Positions 1-10,655 are shown, numbered from the stretch's first letter. The stretch: DNA of 64,000 bases from Nannobrachium achirus (GCA_963921795.1 OY997650.1:18380862-18444861), one strand, 5' to 3'. Program-made: numbers and translations. The notes: generated from the sequence alone by a model not told the origin.

Positions 1-236
1 GGAATTTTGGTATTGCATCTGAAATAGCTTAAACACCAGACAAGTCAACAAGTCAGATGCACCACAATGGATTTGAATCCACAAGTTTCAACCTCCATGG
101 TGGTGTGCAGGAACTTTACCACTGTGTCACTCCGTTAGTCCTTTAACAAAATCCTTTTTGTTTTGACAAAAACATCTATACAGTATGAGTACTTCTTCAA
201 CCACTGCTGAATACCTGTTGTTTTGTCTGGTTTCAG

Positions 237-354
237 GGTCAACAACTGCGTAGGATTCTCTAACTATAAGTTCTTTATGCTGTTCCTGGCCTACTCTCTG
301 GTCTACTGCCTGTTCATCACCGCTACAGACCTACAGTACTTCATGTTCTGGACG
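237..354 (+). CDS. zdhhc2: Internal exon of a DHHC palmitoyltransferase, zdhhc2-like
   Basis: The 118-nt exon follows a pyrimidine-rich tract ending in CAG and is followed by GTAAGC, so both splice sites are consensus. After one leading base it reads 39 codons, beginning [13 protein letters not shown] and ending [15 protein letters not shown] is the last part of the cysteine-rich DHHC domain (DHHC-PW-VNNC in the family), and the following hydrophobic stretch is the third transmembrane segment. The family transfers palmitate to protein cysteines at Golgi, endosomal or plasma membranes. From memory, ATDLQYF favours ZDHHC2 over ZDHHC15 and ZDHHC20. One residue seems to be missing near the end (FMFW, where family members usually have F-I-K-F-W). 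I did not find the catalytic DHHC exon upstream or the next exon downstream in this window. The family is clear; the exact paralogue is less so. Confidence 0.78.
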
Positions 355-690
355 GTAAGCAGGCTCTGATATTTTTCTCAGTAATTTCATGAATAGACTA
401 GAAAGAAGTGTGGTTGCCGTGATGCGAGTCACACTTGAATTCCGCCCTTGTCGTTTTATGCCCAAAAAAATCGTATTTTTATTATTCCCAGTGTATTTTT
501 CCACCCCAAAAAATACAATTCATTAACTTTAAGCCTTGGTTTTCATTTCTGTGATTTTCTGAGTGAGTGTGTCCGAAGGGGACTGGTGTGATGTCACACC
601 AGGGCCCATTTCCTATTGGACCCCCTCAAGAAGGGGGCGGTACTTTTGGGAGGCTATATTTTATTGAGACTAGGCCTATATATATGAGGT
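355..690. other. Intronic or intergenic DNA after the zdhhc exon
   Basis: Starts with the donor GTAAGC. No further exon or known repeat was recognised here. A GGGCCC-containing repeat-like stretch lies near 600-640. Confidence 0.4.
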
Positions 691-710
691 GGAACCATGA
701 GGTAAAGTGG

Positions 711-747
711 TACTAAAATTGGAACTATACAGAGAAGATTAGCATGG
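711..747 (+). repeat. U6 snRNA-derived fragment
   Basis: From TACTAAAATTGGAAC through AGCATGG this matches, from memory, the internal part of vertebrate U6 snRNA (the ACAGAGA-box region), with one substitution (ACTATAC where U6 has ACGATAC). The U6 5' stem is replaced by AACCATGAGGTAAAGTGG and the 3' half is missing, so it is not a functional U6 gene. The same leader is found in inverse orientation at about 4961-4992 and again at 8171-8195. Confidence 0.7.
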
Positions 748-777
748 TGCCCTGCCATGGTATCAAAGACAAATGTG

Positions 778-1381
778 GTCTAGAACTAGCTCTGGTCCAT
801 CGCTTTCACCTTCCGCATTGCTCCCGGTGAAGCTCTGACAGACCCGTCGGGAAACGCATGGACTCGAGATTGTCGGCCCCGCCGAGCGCTCAATACTAGT
901 GAAAATAAACAAAACCGTTTCACTACTCACCAAACCAAAGGTCGTTTTGCGCTGTTGAAAGTCTATTCTCCGCGGTGGTGAACCCCTCAGCACCCCACCT
1001 ACTCTGTAAAATACATTATTTTTGGCATGAAATAAAGTGCATCCAACTCGACCGCCGCTTATTTCCGGGTTGTGAACCATTGTATCTGCGGTGGCCGCTA
1101 GGTGGCCTGAGGTGTGTGCGTTTTATTTCATGACAAAAATAATGTATTTTACAGAGTAGGTGGAGTGCTGAGAGGTTTACCACCGCGGAGAATAGACTTT
1201 CAACAACGCAAAACTACCTTTGGTTTGGTGAGTAGTGAAACGGTTTTGTTTATTTTCACTAGTATTGAGCGCTCGGCGGGGCCGACAATCTCGAGTCCAT
1301 GCGTTTCCCGACGGGTCTGTCAGAGCTTCACCGGGAGCAATGCGGGAGGTGAAAGCGATGGACCAGAGCTAGTCTAGAACC
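778..1381. mobile_element. Foldback element with about 265-bp arms
   Basis: The sequence from 778 to about 1042 is repeated as its reverse complement from about 1116 to 1381, with roughly 73 bp between. As a result almost the same 85-residue open frame appears on both strands. It resembles no protein I know, so it is best read as transposon arm sequence. No clear target-site duplication was identified. Confidence 0.75.
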
Positions 1382-1640
1382 ACAAACCGTGAGCTTACAA
1401 ACCACTGACATAGCTCTGGTGCCACAGAAGCGTGGGAAAGCTTTGACATTAACCAACACTGTCAGTTAGCACTATGGAATATCATACCTACAGGTCTTGA
1501 TCACATGACTGGGTGCACGGGTAATGATCTGTATAAGGTTAGGACACACTCTGTAAGCGTAATATAACATCTGGCTAGTATTGTTAAAAATCCTTGTGTA
1601 ATAGGAGCATTTTTTTAGTGTCCTGCTTTCAGTGATTTGT
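1382..1640. other. Non-coding stretch, nothing recognised
   Basis: AT-rich, without a convincing open frame or repeat I can name. Confidence 0.4.
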
Positions 1641-2035
1641 TTGGTTATACTTTGTTTCTGTGGTCCTTTGGTTTTGTAGGCATTATAGTTCCTATTTAAC
1701 TTGGGCTACTCTGTTACTGTTACCTGTCTTGTCTCACCTCCCTGTGCTTGCTAGTTTTCTCCACCTGTGTCCTGTTAGTCTAGCCAATCCCTGTGTTGAT
1801 TGTCAGTTGTGTTCACCTGTGTCTGGTTAACCCTGTGAGTATTTAGACCCTCAGTTTCTTGAGTTCTCTGCCAGTAGTGAAATGCTTTCACAGTGTTCAG
1901 TAGCAGTACCTACGATTTAGTGGTCTCAATATATGCCTAGCCTACGCTTATTCTTGTGATCCTGTGTTTGGCGGAATAAACCATCGTCTATTAGACCTGC
2001 TCTGCCTCTTGACTATCACTTGAGTCACACCCTGA
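1640..2035 (+). mobile_element. Possible solo LTR
   Basis: A C/T-rich segment rich in CACCTGTG is followed by GAGTATTTAGACC (TATA-like), then AATAAA near 1975, and ends in GAGTCACACC. This composition and order resemble fish Gypsy-type LTRs, but I could not define terminal TG/CA ends or a 4-5-bp target duplication, so the call is weak. Confidence 0.3.
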
Positions 2036-2039
2036 CTAA

Positions 2040-2660
2040 AAGGGGTTTAGTATGTTTTATGGGAGTAATCTATGAAAAATGCCACTTAACGTCACGCTAA
2101 AAAATTTCATACTTTCTTTTGAGGCTTAATTGTTTGCAGTACAGCTATTAGTTTTTTGTTTAAATAATTGGTGTTTTTTGCAATAGATACATGAAATGGA
2201 AGTGGTCTTTTTCAATTTACGTAATTTATTAGAACAGCTCAAAGCAATGCAGTTCAGAAGTTTTCTCGAATAAACTTAATTTAGCTAATCAATTAAGCTA
2301 TGGTTATAATGCCACAATGAGAAACTAGTTGCAAACATAGTCATACTTTTTTATTCAACAGTCAAAAGTGAAAAACGCAAATGCACTTGAAAAACATTTA
2401 AAAAAAAATAACTGCTATAGTCTTTCTTGATCATCTGAAACTAAGAAATTGTGATTTCAATGAACGTGTAAATCTGGGTGTTCTAATAAGATGGTTTTAA
2501 AGAACAACCTAAATTGCAGTTGTCATAATGAACCCTGGTCATAAGAGGGTGTATCTAGTAGATTCAGTCACTCTGTCAGGGGTAGAGGTGTTTGCTGTGG
2601 ATTTTCATCTATTGACCTGTCGGCTATCCTTTTCACTTTAAATATAACCTCCGACCACTT
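2040..2660. other. AT-rich non-coding stretch
   Basis: No gene or named repeat seen. Confidence 0.4.
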
Positions 2661-2671
2661 ATTAGTGTGAA

Positions 2672-2760
2672 AATCCTAGTGGTGCAGTGCTAAAGCAGAG
2701 GACTCAGAACCTGAAGGTTGTGGGTTTGAATCTCACTGTTGGAAAGTCTTCAACTTTGGC
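2672..2760 (+). repeat. tRNA-derived SINE head
   Basis: CTAGTGGTGCAGTGCTAAAGC resembles a pol III A box region, and GGGTTTGAATCTC about 35 nt later resembles a B box. The rest does not fold as a tRNA, so this is SINE-like rather than a tRNA gene. Confidence 0.55.
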
Positions 2761-3144
2761 CTTTTTAAGGCGAAGAGCATGGAATCAGCCCACCTCCCTC
2801 GTCACACCCTCTTTTAGCTCTGGTAGAAGAGGGAGGAGCCCAACCTCTTCTTCACGCCCTCTTTTAGCTCCGGTAGGAGAGGGTGGAGCATAGATAAAGC
2901 CTGCCTCTAGGGGGAGGAGTTTAGGAAATGTACGTATTAATTATATAATTTATTTATATTGTATGATTCTTTTGAGGTGTTGTTGGTTATTGTTTAATTG
3001 TGTTTTCACCCAATTGCATTTTTTGTTTTCCCTTTATTATACTTATTATTTTATTGAGGCTTTTGAGATTTTTGTTGATTTATTTGAGTTGACTTTTTTA
3101 GTTTGAGCTTTTTTATTTGAGTTGACTTTTAGTTTTGTGTGAGC
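2761..3144. other. SINE body and AT-rich DNA
   Basis: Contains two imperfect copies of a CCCTCTTTTAGCTCYGGTAG motif (about 2807 and 2859), then T-rich sequence. No gene. Confidence 0.4.
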
Positions 3145-4212
3145 TTTGAACCTACAACCTTTGATATATGAACCTTTGATTCATCTTTTGAGCCACGCTG
3201 GCATAGAGAGACAATCGGGAATGTTATATTTAACCCACCTTTTAGAATTCAAATGGACAGTGAAAATGTTGATCACAGGTTTTGAACCCCCGACCATCCA
3301 TATATAAACCCTTGACTTATCTCTTGAGCCATGCTGACATGGAGAATCAATCAGGAAAGTAATATTTAACCACCTTTTAGAATTCAAATGGACAGTGAAA
3401 AAGTTGATCATGGGGTTTGAACCCAAGACCTTCTATATATAAACCCTTGACTTAGCTCTCGAGCCATGCTGACATGAAGAATCAATCAGGAAAGTAATAT
3501 TTAACCCACATTTTAGAATTCAAATGGACAGTGAAAATGTTGATCATGGGGTTTGAACCCCCAACCTTCCATATATAAACCCTTGACATATCTCTTGAGC
3601 CATGCTGACATGAAGAATCAATCAGGAAAGTAATATTTAACCCACCTTTTAGAATTCAAATGGAAGGGGAAAATGTTGATCATGGGGTTTGAACCCAAGA
3701 CCTTCTATATATAAACCCTTGACTTATCTCTTGAGCCATGCTGACATGAAGAATAAACCAGGAAAGTAATATTTAACCCACCTTTTAGAATTCAAATGGA
3801 TAGTGAAAATGTTGATCATGGGGTTTGAACCCAAGACCTTCTATATATAAACCCTTAAGGTATCTCTTGAGCCATGCTGACAAGAAAAATCAATCAGGAA
3901 AGTAATATTTAACCCACCTTTTAGAATTCAGATGGATAGTGAAAATGTTGATCATAGCGTTTGAACCAAAGACCTTCTATATATAAACCCTTGAGGTATC
4001 TCTTGAGCCATGCTGACAAGAAGAATCAATCAGGAAAGTAATATTTAACCCACCTTTTAGAATTCAAATGGACAGTGAAAAAGTTGATCATGGGGTTTGA
4101 ACCCAAGACCTTCTATATATAAACCCTTGACTTAGCTCTCAAGCCATGCTGACATGAAGAATTAATCAGGAAAGTAATATTTAACCCACCTTTTAGAATT
4201 CAAATGGACAGT
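3145..4212 (-). repeat. 136-bp tandem satellite with tRNA-like boxes
   Basis: About eight units. The landmark TTTAGAATTC occurs at 3241, 3376, 3512, 3648, 3784, 3920, 4056 and 4192, a period of 135-136 bp. Read on the minus strand, each unit contains TGGCTCAAGAGATAAGTC (A-box-like) and GGGTTCAAACCCC (B-box-like) about 35 nt apart, so the monomer looks like an amplified tRNA-derived SINE. The first unit is more diverged. A single interrupted monomer in the opposite orientation lies at 8556-8660 and 15347-15376. Confidence 0.9.
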
Positions 4213-4425
4213 ATTTTAATGTACAGACCAAAATGTGTGTAAAAACCCAAGAGCTATAACGTTTCTTTTTTTAGTAACTTTAATATCAAATTACTTATAT
4301 ATTGAGCTTTATGATGGAAAAAACCGAACACCACATTAAATATGTGAATATTTAAATATTTGTATGTTTTGTATGTCTCCTGCTTCGACTTTAAATATGA
4401 TCTAAAATAAGGTTTCGGTGTGAAA

Positions 4426-4500
4426 GCCTGGTGGTGTAAAGGTAAAGCACTTGACTTGTAAGCAGGATGTTGGGGGTTTGAATCCAGGCTATAGCAGCTG
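4426..4500 (+). repeat. tRNA-derived SINE head
   Basis: GCCTGGTGGTGTAAAGGTAAAGC (A-box-like) is followed by GGGTTTGAATCCAGGC (B-box-like). The GCCTGG and CCAGGC ends can pair like an acceptor stem, but the T-stem pairing is poor, so this is not called as a tRNA gene. Confidence 0.55.
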
Positions 4501-4589
4501 GCATTTTTTGTCCATAAGAAGAGTCGGATAGATTCAGCCCGCCTCCCTCAGGTGGTAGAGGGAGGGGCTTAAATGTAAATAAAATTAAA

Positions 4590-4955
4590 AGAAAAAAAAT
4601 GTTTTGTTTGCTTTTCCCCTTCTTCTCTGCCTCCTTTCGTCTCCGCTCATTTTGAGCCGTTGCTTTCGGAATCTCGTTAGTGTCTTACATTCTTTTACCA
4701 TCTTTCGGGGGTTTGCCATTTTTTCTGGGTTTTTCTTTCACCATCTATCGTGCTTTTTCATCTTTCAGGATTTTCCTTTGCACAATTTTGCCTTTTACCA
4801 TCTTTTGGGATTTTCCTCTGCACAATTTCCCCTTTTGTTATATTCCAGGTTTTTCTTTACATGTTTTTCTCTTTTACCATCTTTCGGGTTTTTCCTTTGC
4901 CAGATTTTCCCTTAATCCATCTTTCGTACTTTTCCTTCACCATTGGTGAGGTTTG
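4590..4955 (+). repeat. Pyrimidine-rich imperfect tandem repeat
   Basis: Repeated motif CTTTTACCATCTTTCGGG followed by TTTTCCTTTGCACAATTTTG-like sequence, spaced roughly 45-50 bp. The hydrophobic frames it opens in all phases are composition artefacts. Confidence 0.7.
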
Positions 4956-4960
4956 AACAA

Positions 4961-4990
4961 GCCAATTTTAGTACCACTTTACCTCATGGT

Positions 4991-5044
<54 letters not shown>
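4961..5044. repeat. Inverse copy of the U6-leader motif, then (AT)n
   Basis: The reverse complement of the leader at about 691-722 (GAACCATGAGGTAAAGTGG-TACTAAAATTGG) lies at about 4961-4992, followed by roughly 23 AT dinucleotides. Confidence 0.6.
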
Positions 5045-5046
<2 letters not shown>

Positions 5047-5171
5047 GTAAAGATTAAAACAAAATAAAAGCAAACCACAAAACACAAAAAAAAACATTCT
5101 AAACTTCAACACCGAGTGCACTGTGAGCTTGTATATCTGCCTTTTCTTTTCTTTTCTTTATTATAGCTAAA

Positions 5172-7281
5172 TAGTAGGGCAGGAGAGAGGGGTCTACCAG
5201 CACCCCAATGACATGTTTTCGAAACCTGTTTTTTTTGGACCGTTATGATGTCTAGTTATGATTTCTGCTTGTTGCCGTCGCCAACTAATACCCCATGGGG
5301 TTCATTTTTAACCTTTTCTCACAACTATTCCCGATCTGAACCATACAATGGTCATAACAGAAAATGCCATAACGCTTGATATAAACAACCTACAGGGACA
5401 AATGAACACACTTTTCTATATGATTTTGACCCAGGGAATTCATTAAAGTGGTTATTTTTAACATGTATGCACATCTTGACCTTATTTCAGGACAGAAACG
5501 GTGAAAAATAACCCAAAAATGTTCAAAACACGTCTATACTTCTCTTTGTACAGATAAATTAAGGTGTATTCTTTTGATACCACAGGTTTTTTAGGACCCT
5601 TATGATGTCTAGTTATGATTTCTGCTTGTTACCGTGGTCAACTAATGTCCCATGGGGTTCATTTTTAACCTTTTCTCACATATCCCCAATTAGTGTGGGG
5701 ATTTAGGGGAGCAAATGCTAATTTCGTGCAATTTTGACTTAAAGCGCGAAATTTTGCACAGATGTAGCCCAGGGCTTGCTCTAATGATTTAGCTAGGGCG
5801 CCCGAGTCTGCGACCTTCGGGGTCGCCACAGCGGTCAAATCAAGTTGGGCTTCCATTGACTTTCTATACAGGAGGAAAATACCCAGAAAAAGATTTTTTT
5901 TCTGGGTATTTAAGGAGGATCTGAGGGGTCTAACTAGGGGTTTGTCATGATGCTGAATCCATTGCAGGCATTTGTTTTGCACAAAAAACATTCTGTGGGC
6001 TAGAAATGGCCTCAGAAAACAATACACGTATGGGTGAGTATTCATGTTAGTCGGAGGCCTTAGGGTTTTTTTTTCTTGTGCTAATCAGTCTAAAAGTTCA
6101 AAATTTTGCACAGATGTAGCTCAGGGCATGTTCTAATGATTTAGCTAGGGCGCCCGAGTCTGCGACCTTCGGGGTCGCCACAGCACCCACACAACTCTGA
6201 AAAGTGATGACTCATCACTTTTCATCACTAAAGTCGATGGGAGCCCAACTTGATTTGGCCGCTGTGGCAACCCTGAATGTCGCAGACTCGCCCTAGTTAA
6301 ATCATGCTCTAAATCATTAGAGCATGCCCTGAGCTACATCTGTGCAAAATCTTGAACTTTTAGACTGATTAGCACGAGAAAAAAAAACCCTAAGGCCTCC
6401 GACTAACATGAATACTCACCCATACGTGTATTGTTTTCTAAGGCCATTTCTAGCCCACTGAATGTTTTTTGTGCAAAACAAATGCCTGCAATGGATTCAG
6501 CATCATGACAAACCCCTAGTTAGACCCCTCAGATCCTCCTTAAATACCCAGAAAAAAAATCTTTTTCTGGGTATTTTCCTCCTGTATAGAAAGTCAATGG
6601 AAGCCCAACTTGATTTGACCGCTGTGGAGACCCCGAAGGTCGCAGACTCGGGCGCCCTAGCTAAATCATTAGAGCAAGCCCTGGGCTACATCTGTGCAAA
6701 ATTTCGCGCTTTAAGTCAAAATTGCACAAATTTAGCATTTGCTCCCCTAAATCCCCACACTAATTGGGGATATGTGAGAAAAGGTTAAAAATTAACCCCA
6801 TGGGACATTAGTTGACCACGGCAACAAGCAGAAATCATAACTAGACATCATAAGGGTCCTAAAAAACCTGTGGTATCAAAAGAATACACCTTAATTCATC
6901 TGTACAAAGAGAAGTATAGACGTGTTTTGACCATTTTTGGGTTATTCTTCGCCGTTTCTGTCCTGAAATAGGGTCAAGATGTGCTTAAATGTAAAAAATA
7001 ACCACTTTAATGAATTCCCTGGGTCAAAATCATATAGAAAAGTGTGTTCATTTGTCCCTGTAGGTTGTTTACATCAAGCGTTATGGCATTTTCTGTTATG
7101 ACCATTGTATGGTTCAGATTGGGAATAGTTGTGAGAAAAGGTTAAAAATGAACCCCATGGGGTATTAGTTGGCGACGGCAACAAGCAGAAATCATAACTA
7201 GACATCATAACGGTCCAAAAAAAACAGGTTTCGAAAACATGTCATTGGGGTGCTGGTAGACCCCTCTCTCCTGCCCTACTA
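5172..7281. mobile_element. 2.1-kb palindromic (foldback) element
   Basis: TAGTAGGGCAGGAGAGAGGG at 5172 is matched by its reverse complement ending at 7281, and the two arms of about 1 kb stay complementary almost to the centre near 6200-6260. The same 108-residue open frame therefore occurs on both strands (minus 5665-6045, plus 6462-6788). AAA flanks both ends and may be a 3-bp target duplication. The arm sequence around the AAACATTC-TGTGGGCTAG motif is shared with elements at 7790-8000, 14641-15299 and 63340-63560. There is no transposase. Confidence 0.85.
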
Positions 7282-7790
7282 AAAGCATATGGTTAAAGTG
7301 GTTACAATTTAAAGTGACACAATTCCAGGTCTTAATGGGTTTTAACTTAAGTATGCACAAATTCAGCATAAATAGGTGGCGTTCATGTGGTAAAAGCAGA
7401 GAAGGTGACACCTTCGCAACAAGCACACCTGCATCCCGTCAGCCTGCAGAGCTGTCCAACTGGCTCTCATGGTGGTGAGTCACACACACCTACACACCCC
7501 ATAATAAGACAATTGCATAATGACGAGTTTTTTTTTTTACTGTGCTTGTTTCACTATATTTATCATGGATAATATAAACTGGGAATAAGGTCAGGGATGG
7601 ATTAACCCTCGTGAGGGCCCCTGGCTGATAACTTTTCAGGGCCCCCACCACCCTCCACCATAACCCCCCTCCCCCCCGACGCGCACTATCCAGCTCGGAT
7701 TTTAAGCCATGATGATCATTTGTGGGCCAAGAAAGAACCTGTAGACCACACATTTGATTTTAATTAACATATGCATTTAATAGTAAATTG
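7282..7790. other. Non-coding, with a possible hAT end
   Basis: CAGGGATGGATTAACCC near 7594 followed by GGGCCCC resembles the terminus of a hAT-type element, but no matching end was found. Confidence 0.3.
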
Positions 7791-8000
7791 TCAATGACCA
7801 CGCGAAAAACATTCCTTGGGCTAGAAATGGACCCCCATACCACTGTGAAAAGTGATGACTCATCACTAAACCATCATTTTATGGGCTGTTTTTAGCCCAA
7901 TGAATGTTTTTTGTGCACTTAAAGCATATTTTTTGGGAGTGATTTTTCCCCTATAGTATAGTGTATAGTGAGTGAATGAGACCCAGAATTACCCTAGCTG
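7790..8000. mobile_element. Fragment of the palindromic family seen at 5172-7281
   Basis: Contains AACATTCCTTGGGCTAG, GTGAAAAGTGATGACTCATC and AAAGCATATTTTTTGGGAG, all shared with the elements at 5172-7281 and 14641-15299. Confidence 0.6.
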
Positions 8001-8170
8001 TCAAAGATTTTCCTAGGGAAACTGAATTTCAGTCTTTGTGAGATGTGTTACTAGACACCTTTACAAACACATTGGTGAAGAAATGTTTTGGTAAGGAATT
8101 TATTCCAGGACTTTTTAAGATATCCCCCGACTACTAGTAGCCTGCCAAAGTTTGTACTGAGAGTTGGAGC

Positions 8171-8239
8171 CATGAGGAAAAGTGGTACTAAAATTCTCAT
8201 TGTGGTACCATGCTAATCTTCTCTGTATCGTTCCAATTT
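8171..8239 (-). repeat. U6 snRNA-derived fragment
   Basis: On the minus strand 8239-8208 reads AAATTGGAACGATACAGAGA followed by AGATTAGCATGG, an exact match to the U6 core as I recall it. Immediately before it on the plus strand is the leader CCATGAGG-AAAAGTGGTACTAAAATT also seen at 691-722, so the locus is a small inverted arrangement of U6-like pieces. Confidence 0.7.
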
Positions 8240-8555
8240 CATCCCAAAGACTGTCAAGTATACAGTGCCCCATTGACTCTACATGTTTCTCATCGTGGCA
8301 TATTTCAAACCGGAACTACGGTACCACAAGCAGAACCTTTTGTTCATTCCATTGTCTTTTCTTTTCTTCTAATGCAGCGGTTAAGATACAGGGTTTGCAA
8401 TCAGTATGTTCTTGGTTTGAAACTAGCAAGAACATTTTCCAAAGTTTTACCTTGCTCTTGTAACCCAATATTTTATTAAGATATTCACATAGACCCAGTA
8501 AAGTAGTAACTTCAATGGTATAGTTGTTCAGTTACGTTCCTTTAGTATAGAAGGT

Positions 8556-8660
8556 TCATTTTTACTGTCCATTTGAATTCTAAAAGGTGGGTTAAATATT
8601 ACTTTCCTGATTGACTCTTCATGTCAGCTTGGCTCAAGAGATAAGTCAAGGGATTATATG
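8556..8660 (+). repeat. Left part of a single 136-bp monomer
   Basis: Matches the 3145-4212 monomer in the opposite orientation and is interrupted at ATG (8658-8660) by the 6.7-kb element. Its continuation is at 15347-15376. Confidence 0.75.
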
Positions 8661-9611
8661 TACTCCAGTACCTGGCTTAAAGTCCTGCTCGCAATTTGGT
8701 GTTAGGGGAGTTTCTCACCTGAACTGAGTCAGTGGGTCCCTAGACATGAAAAATCACCGAGGTGCTCGTTCGCCATAGTGGCACGAATGGCGCAATGGCC
8801 ATATCAAATATGGCTGCCATCGGCTATGATGAAAATCCAACTTTTCTGTTTCTGGGTATATATGCACATGACTGTAATACCTATATTTGGACTAATTGGG
8901 GTGTGGGGAATTCATTTCTGACATTGTTTTGACCATTTTGGGTGATCTGGACCTCGTAAAGGTCATGGTCAAGGTCATTTTGCTATTCCGAAGACCGTGG
9001 CCATAACTTGGCCATTGTTAGAAGTAAAAACAGGTGTAATAGGTCTAAATCAACTAATTCTGACATGTATAATTCATTCCTGACATTGTTTTGACCATTA
9101 AGGATCATCTTGCCTTTGAAATATCAATGTCAATGCCATTTTTCAAAAACGATTTTGTTCATTACTTGCACTCTTATAGTATTTTTTCATAAGTTTGTTT
9201 TGTTTATTACAAAATACATAGTGAGAAATACATACAAGTAAACATCCCCTTTAACTTTAAAGTGGGGTTTTAAATGGGTGTTTAAATGAGAAAATAGGAC
9301 CATTTACGAATAAAAGTGACAAATAAAATCACACAACAAAATCACACACAAAATGAAATAACAATTTCCCTCAAAGTGCACCATATTGTGATTGTGTGCA
9401 TGCAAGTTGGTATGATGTGTTTTTACAGGATGGATTTGTCATTGTTCCATGGCAAAATATGATGCACAGAACTCCATCAGCAAGGCAGTCATATCGTCGA
9501 GTGTCACGCTTCAGATATGGCAGGAGTGTACTTAAGTCAAAGTGCTCCTCCCATCCATCAGAGCTTGACATTGCCTTTTTGAGGCACTTGTCCTCACACA
9601 CTGTAAGAAAA

Positions 9612-10000
9612 AGACAGAGAACATCTTAAAGGACAGCAGTCATCCCGCCCATTCCCTGTTCTATCTCCTCCCATCCAAAAAACGTTACCAGAGCATCTCA
9701 TCGCACACCAACCGTCTCAGTAATAGTTTTTATGCTCAAGCAATCAGGTTGCTTAACGAAGAGATGAATGCGAGACGTAGGTAGTCATGTGCACTGTACG
9801 CAGTTTTTAAACTGTACACTGTTACACTGTATGGTTTTTGTTGTTTTTGGGTTGTCTTGGGTGACTTGTTGTTGTGGGTTGATGTTTTTGTGTGTAATAA
9901 GGCTGAGAGTGCTCCTGGCACAAGCATTTCATTGTATGTCTGTACCTGTATGGATATGCATGTGACTAATACACCTGAACCTGAACCTGAACCTTTACTT
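9612..10000 (+). pseudogene. 3' end of an L2/Rex1-type LINE
   Basis: The frame from about 9602 to the stop at 9782-9784 reads as a typical non-LTR retrotransposon C-terminus, including YLLPSKKRYQSISSHTNRLS and AQAIRLLNEEMNARR. A short 3' UTR follows with ATTTCATTGTATGTCTGTAC, ending in tandem CTGAAC units near 9975-9998. Only the end of the element is present, so it is a dead 5'-truncated copy. Confidence 0.7.
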
Positions 10001-10441
10001 ACTTACTTACTTAGGCCTTTAAATTCCCTTAGGAACATAGGCCATCGATGAGGCTCCTCCATCCCCTTCGGTCTCGGTCTCCAGCTGTTGCCATGACAGT
10101 CCTTGCACCTTCATCTCCTGCTCTGTTGTTCTTCTCCAGGTGGCTCTGGGTCTTCCTCTCTTCCTCTTGCCTTGCGGGTTCCATGTTAGAGCATGTTTGG
10201 TGATTGATCTATTGTCTCTGCGAAGTGTGTGCCCTATCCAGTTCCATTTCCTCCTCCTGATTTGTTTTTCTATTGTGTCTTGTCCAGTGAGGTCCCACAG
10301 GTTGATATTGGTGATGGTGTTGGGCCAGTAGATACCTAGGAGGCGTCGGAGGCAGCGGTTGAAGAATGTCTGTACTTTGTGGAGTATGTTAGTAGTGATC
10401 TTCCAGGTTTCTGAACTGTAGAGTAGGGTGGATTTGACATT
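10001..10441 (-). pseudogene. 3' end of a second LINE (reverse-transcriptase ORF C-terminus)
   Basis: Read on the minus strand, the translation contains LLYSSETWKITTNI, NRCLRRLLGIYWPNTITN, RRRKWNWIGHTLRRDN and WNPQGKRKRGRPRATWRR, the familiar C-terminal block of endonuclease/reverse-transcriptase LINEs. The frame ends at 10019-10021, followed by tandem TAAG units (10018-10001). It is 5'-truncated at about 10441, so it cannot move on its own. It abuts the LINE at 9612-10000 tail to tail. Confidence 0.8.
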
Positions 10442-10655
10442 TATTGGACAAGTATATTTCCCATTAACTTGTCCGGACACAAAAGTCACTTGTTCGGATA
10501 AAAATGTTATACATTGAAATAGAATTAATAACAAAAGGACTGCTAATGACCCCCCTTGCTCCCTCCACTCCATACAGCACAAAGCTGCTAGGAGCGCCAC
10601 AGAAAAAGTGAAACCAAGAGCCACTTGTCCTCATTTTTAATGCACGGACAACAGG
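10442..10655. repeat. Unnamed dispersed repeat, also at 20560-20790
   Basis: The stretch from GACCCCCCTTGC through GTGAAACCAAGAGCCA and the following GGACAACAGGA motif recurs at about 20630-20790 in the same orientation. Confidence 0.6.

Noticed and set aside
711..747. Functional U6 snRNA gene
   Set aside because: Only the core matches; the 5' stem-loop and 3' end are absent.
3181..4212. CRISPR-like array because of regular spacing
   Set aside because: The whole 136-bp unit repeats without unique spacers and the DNA is vertebrate, so it is a satellite.
4426..4500. Possible tRNA gene
   Set aside because: B box is present, but the T stem and anticodon arm do not pair properly and the body continues as a SINE.
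4604..4956. Hydrophobic membrane-protein-like frames in three phases
   Set aside because: The TTTTC-rich tandem repeat creates hydrophobic codons in every frame.
5665..6788. Paired open frames on both strands as a protein-coding gene
   Set aside because: They are the two arms of a palindromic transposon and have no known motifs.
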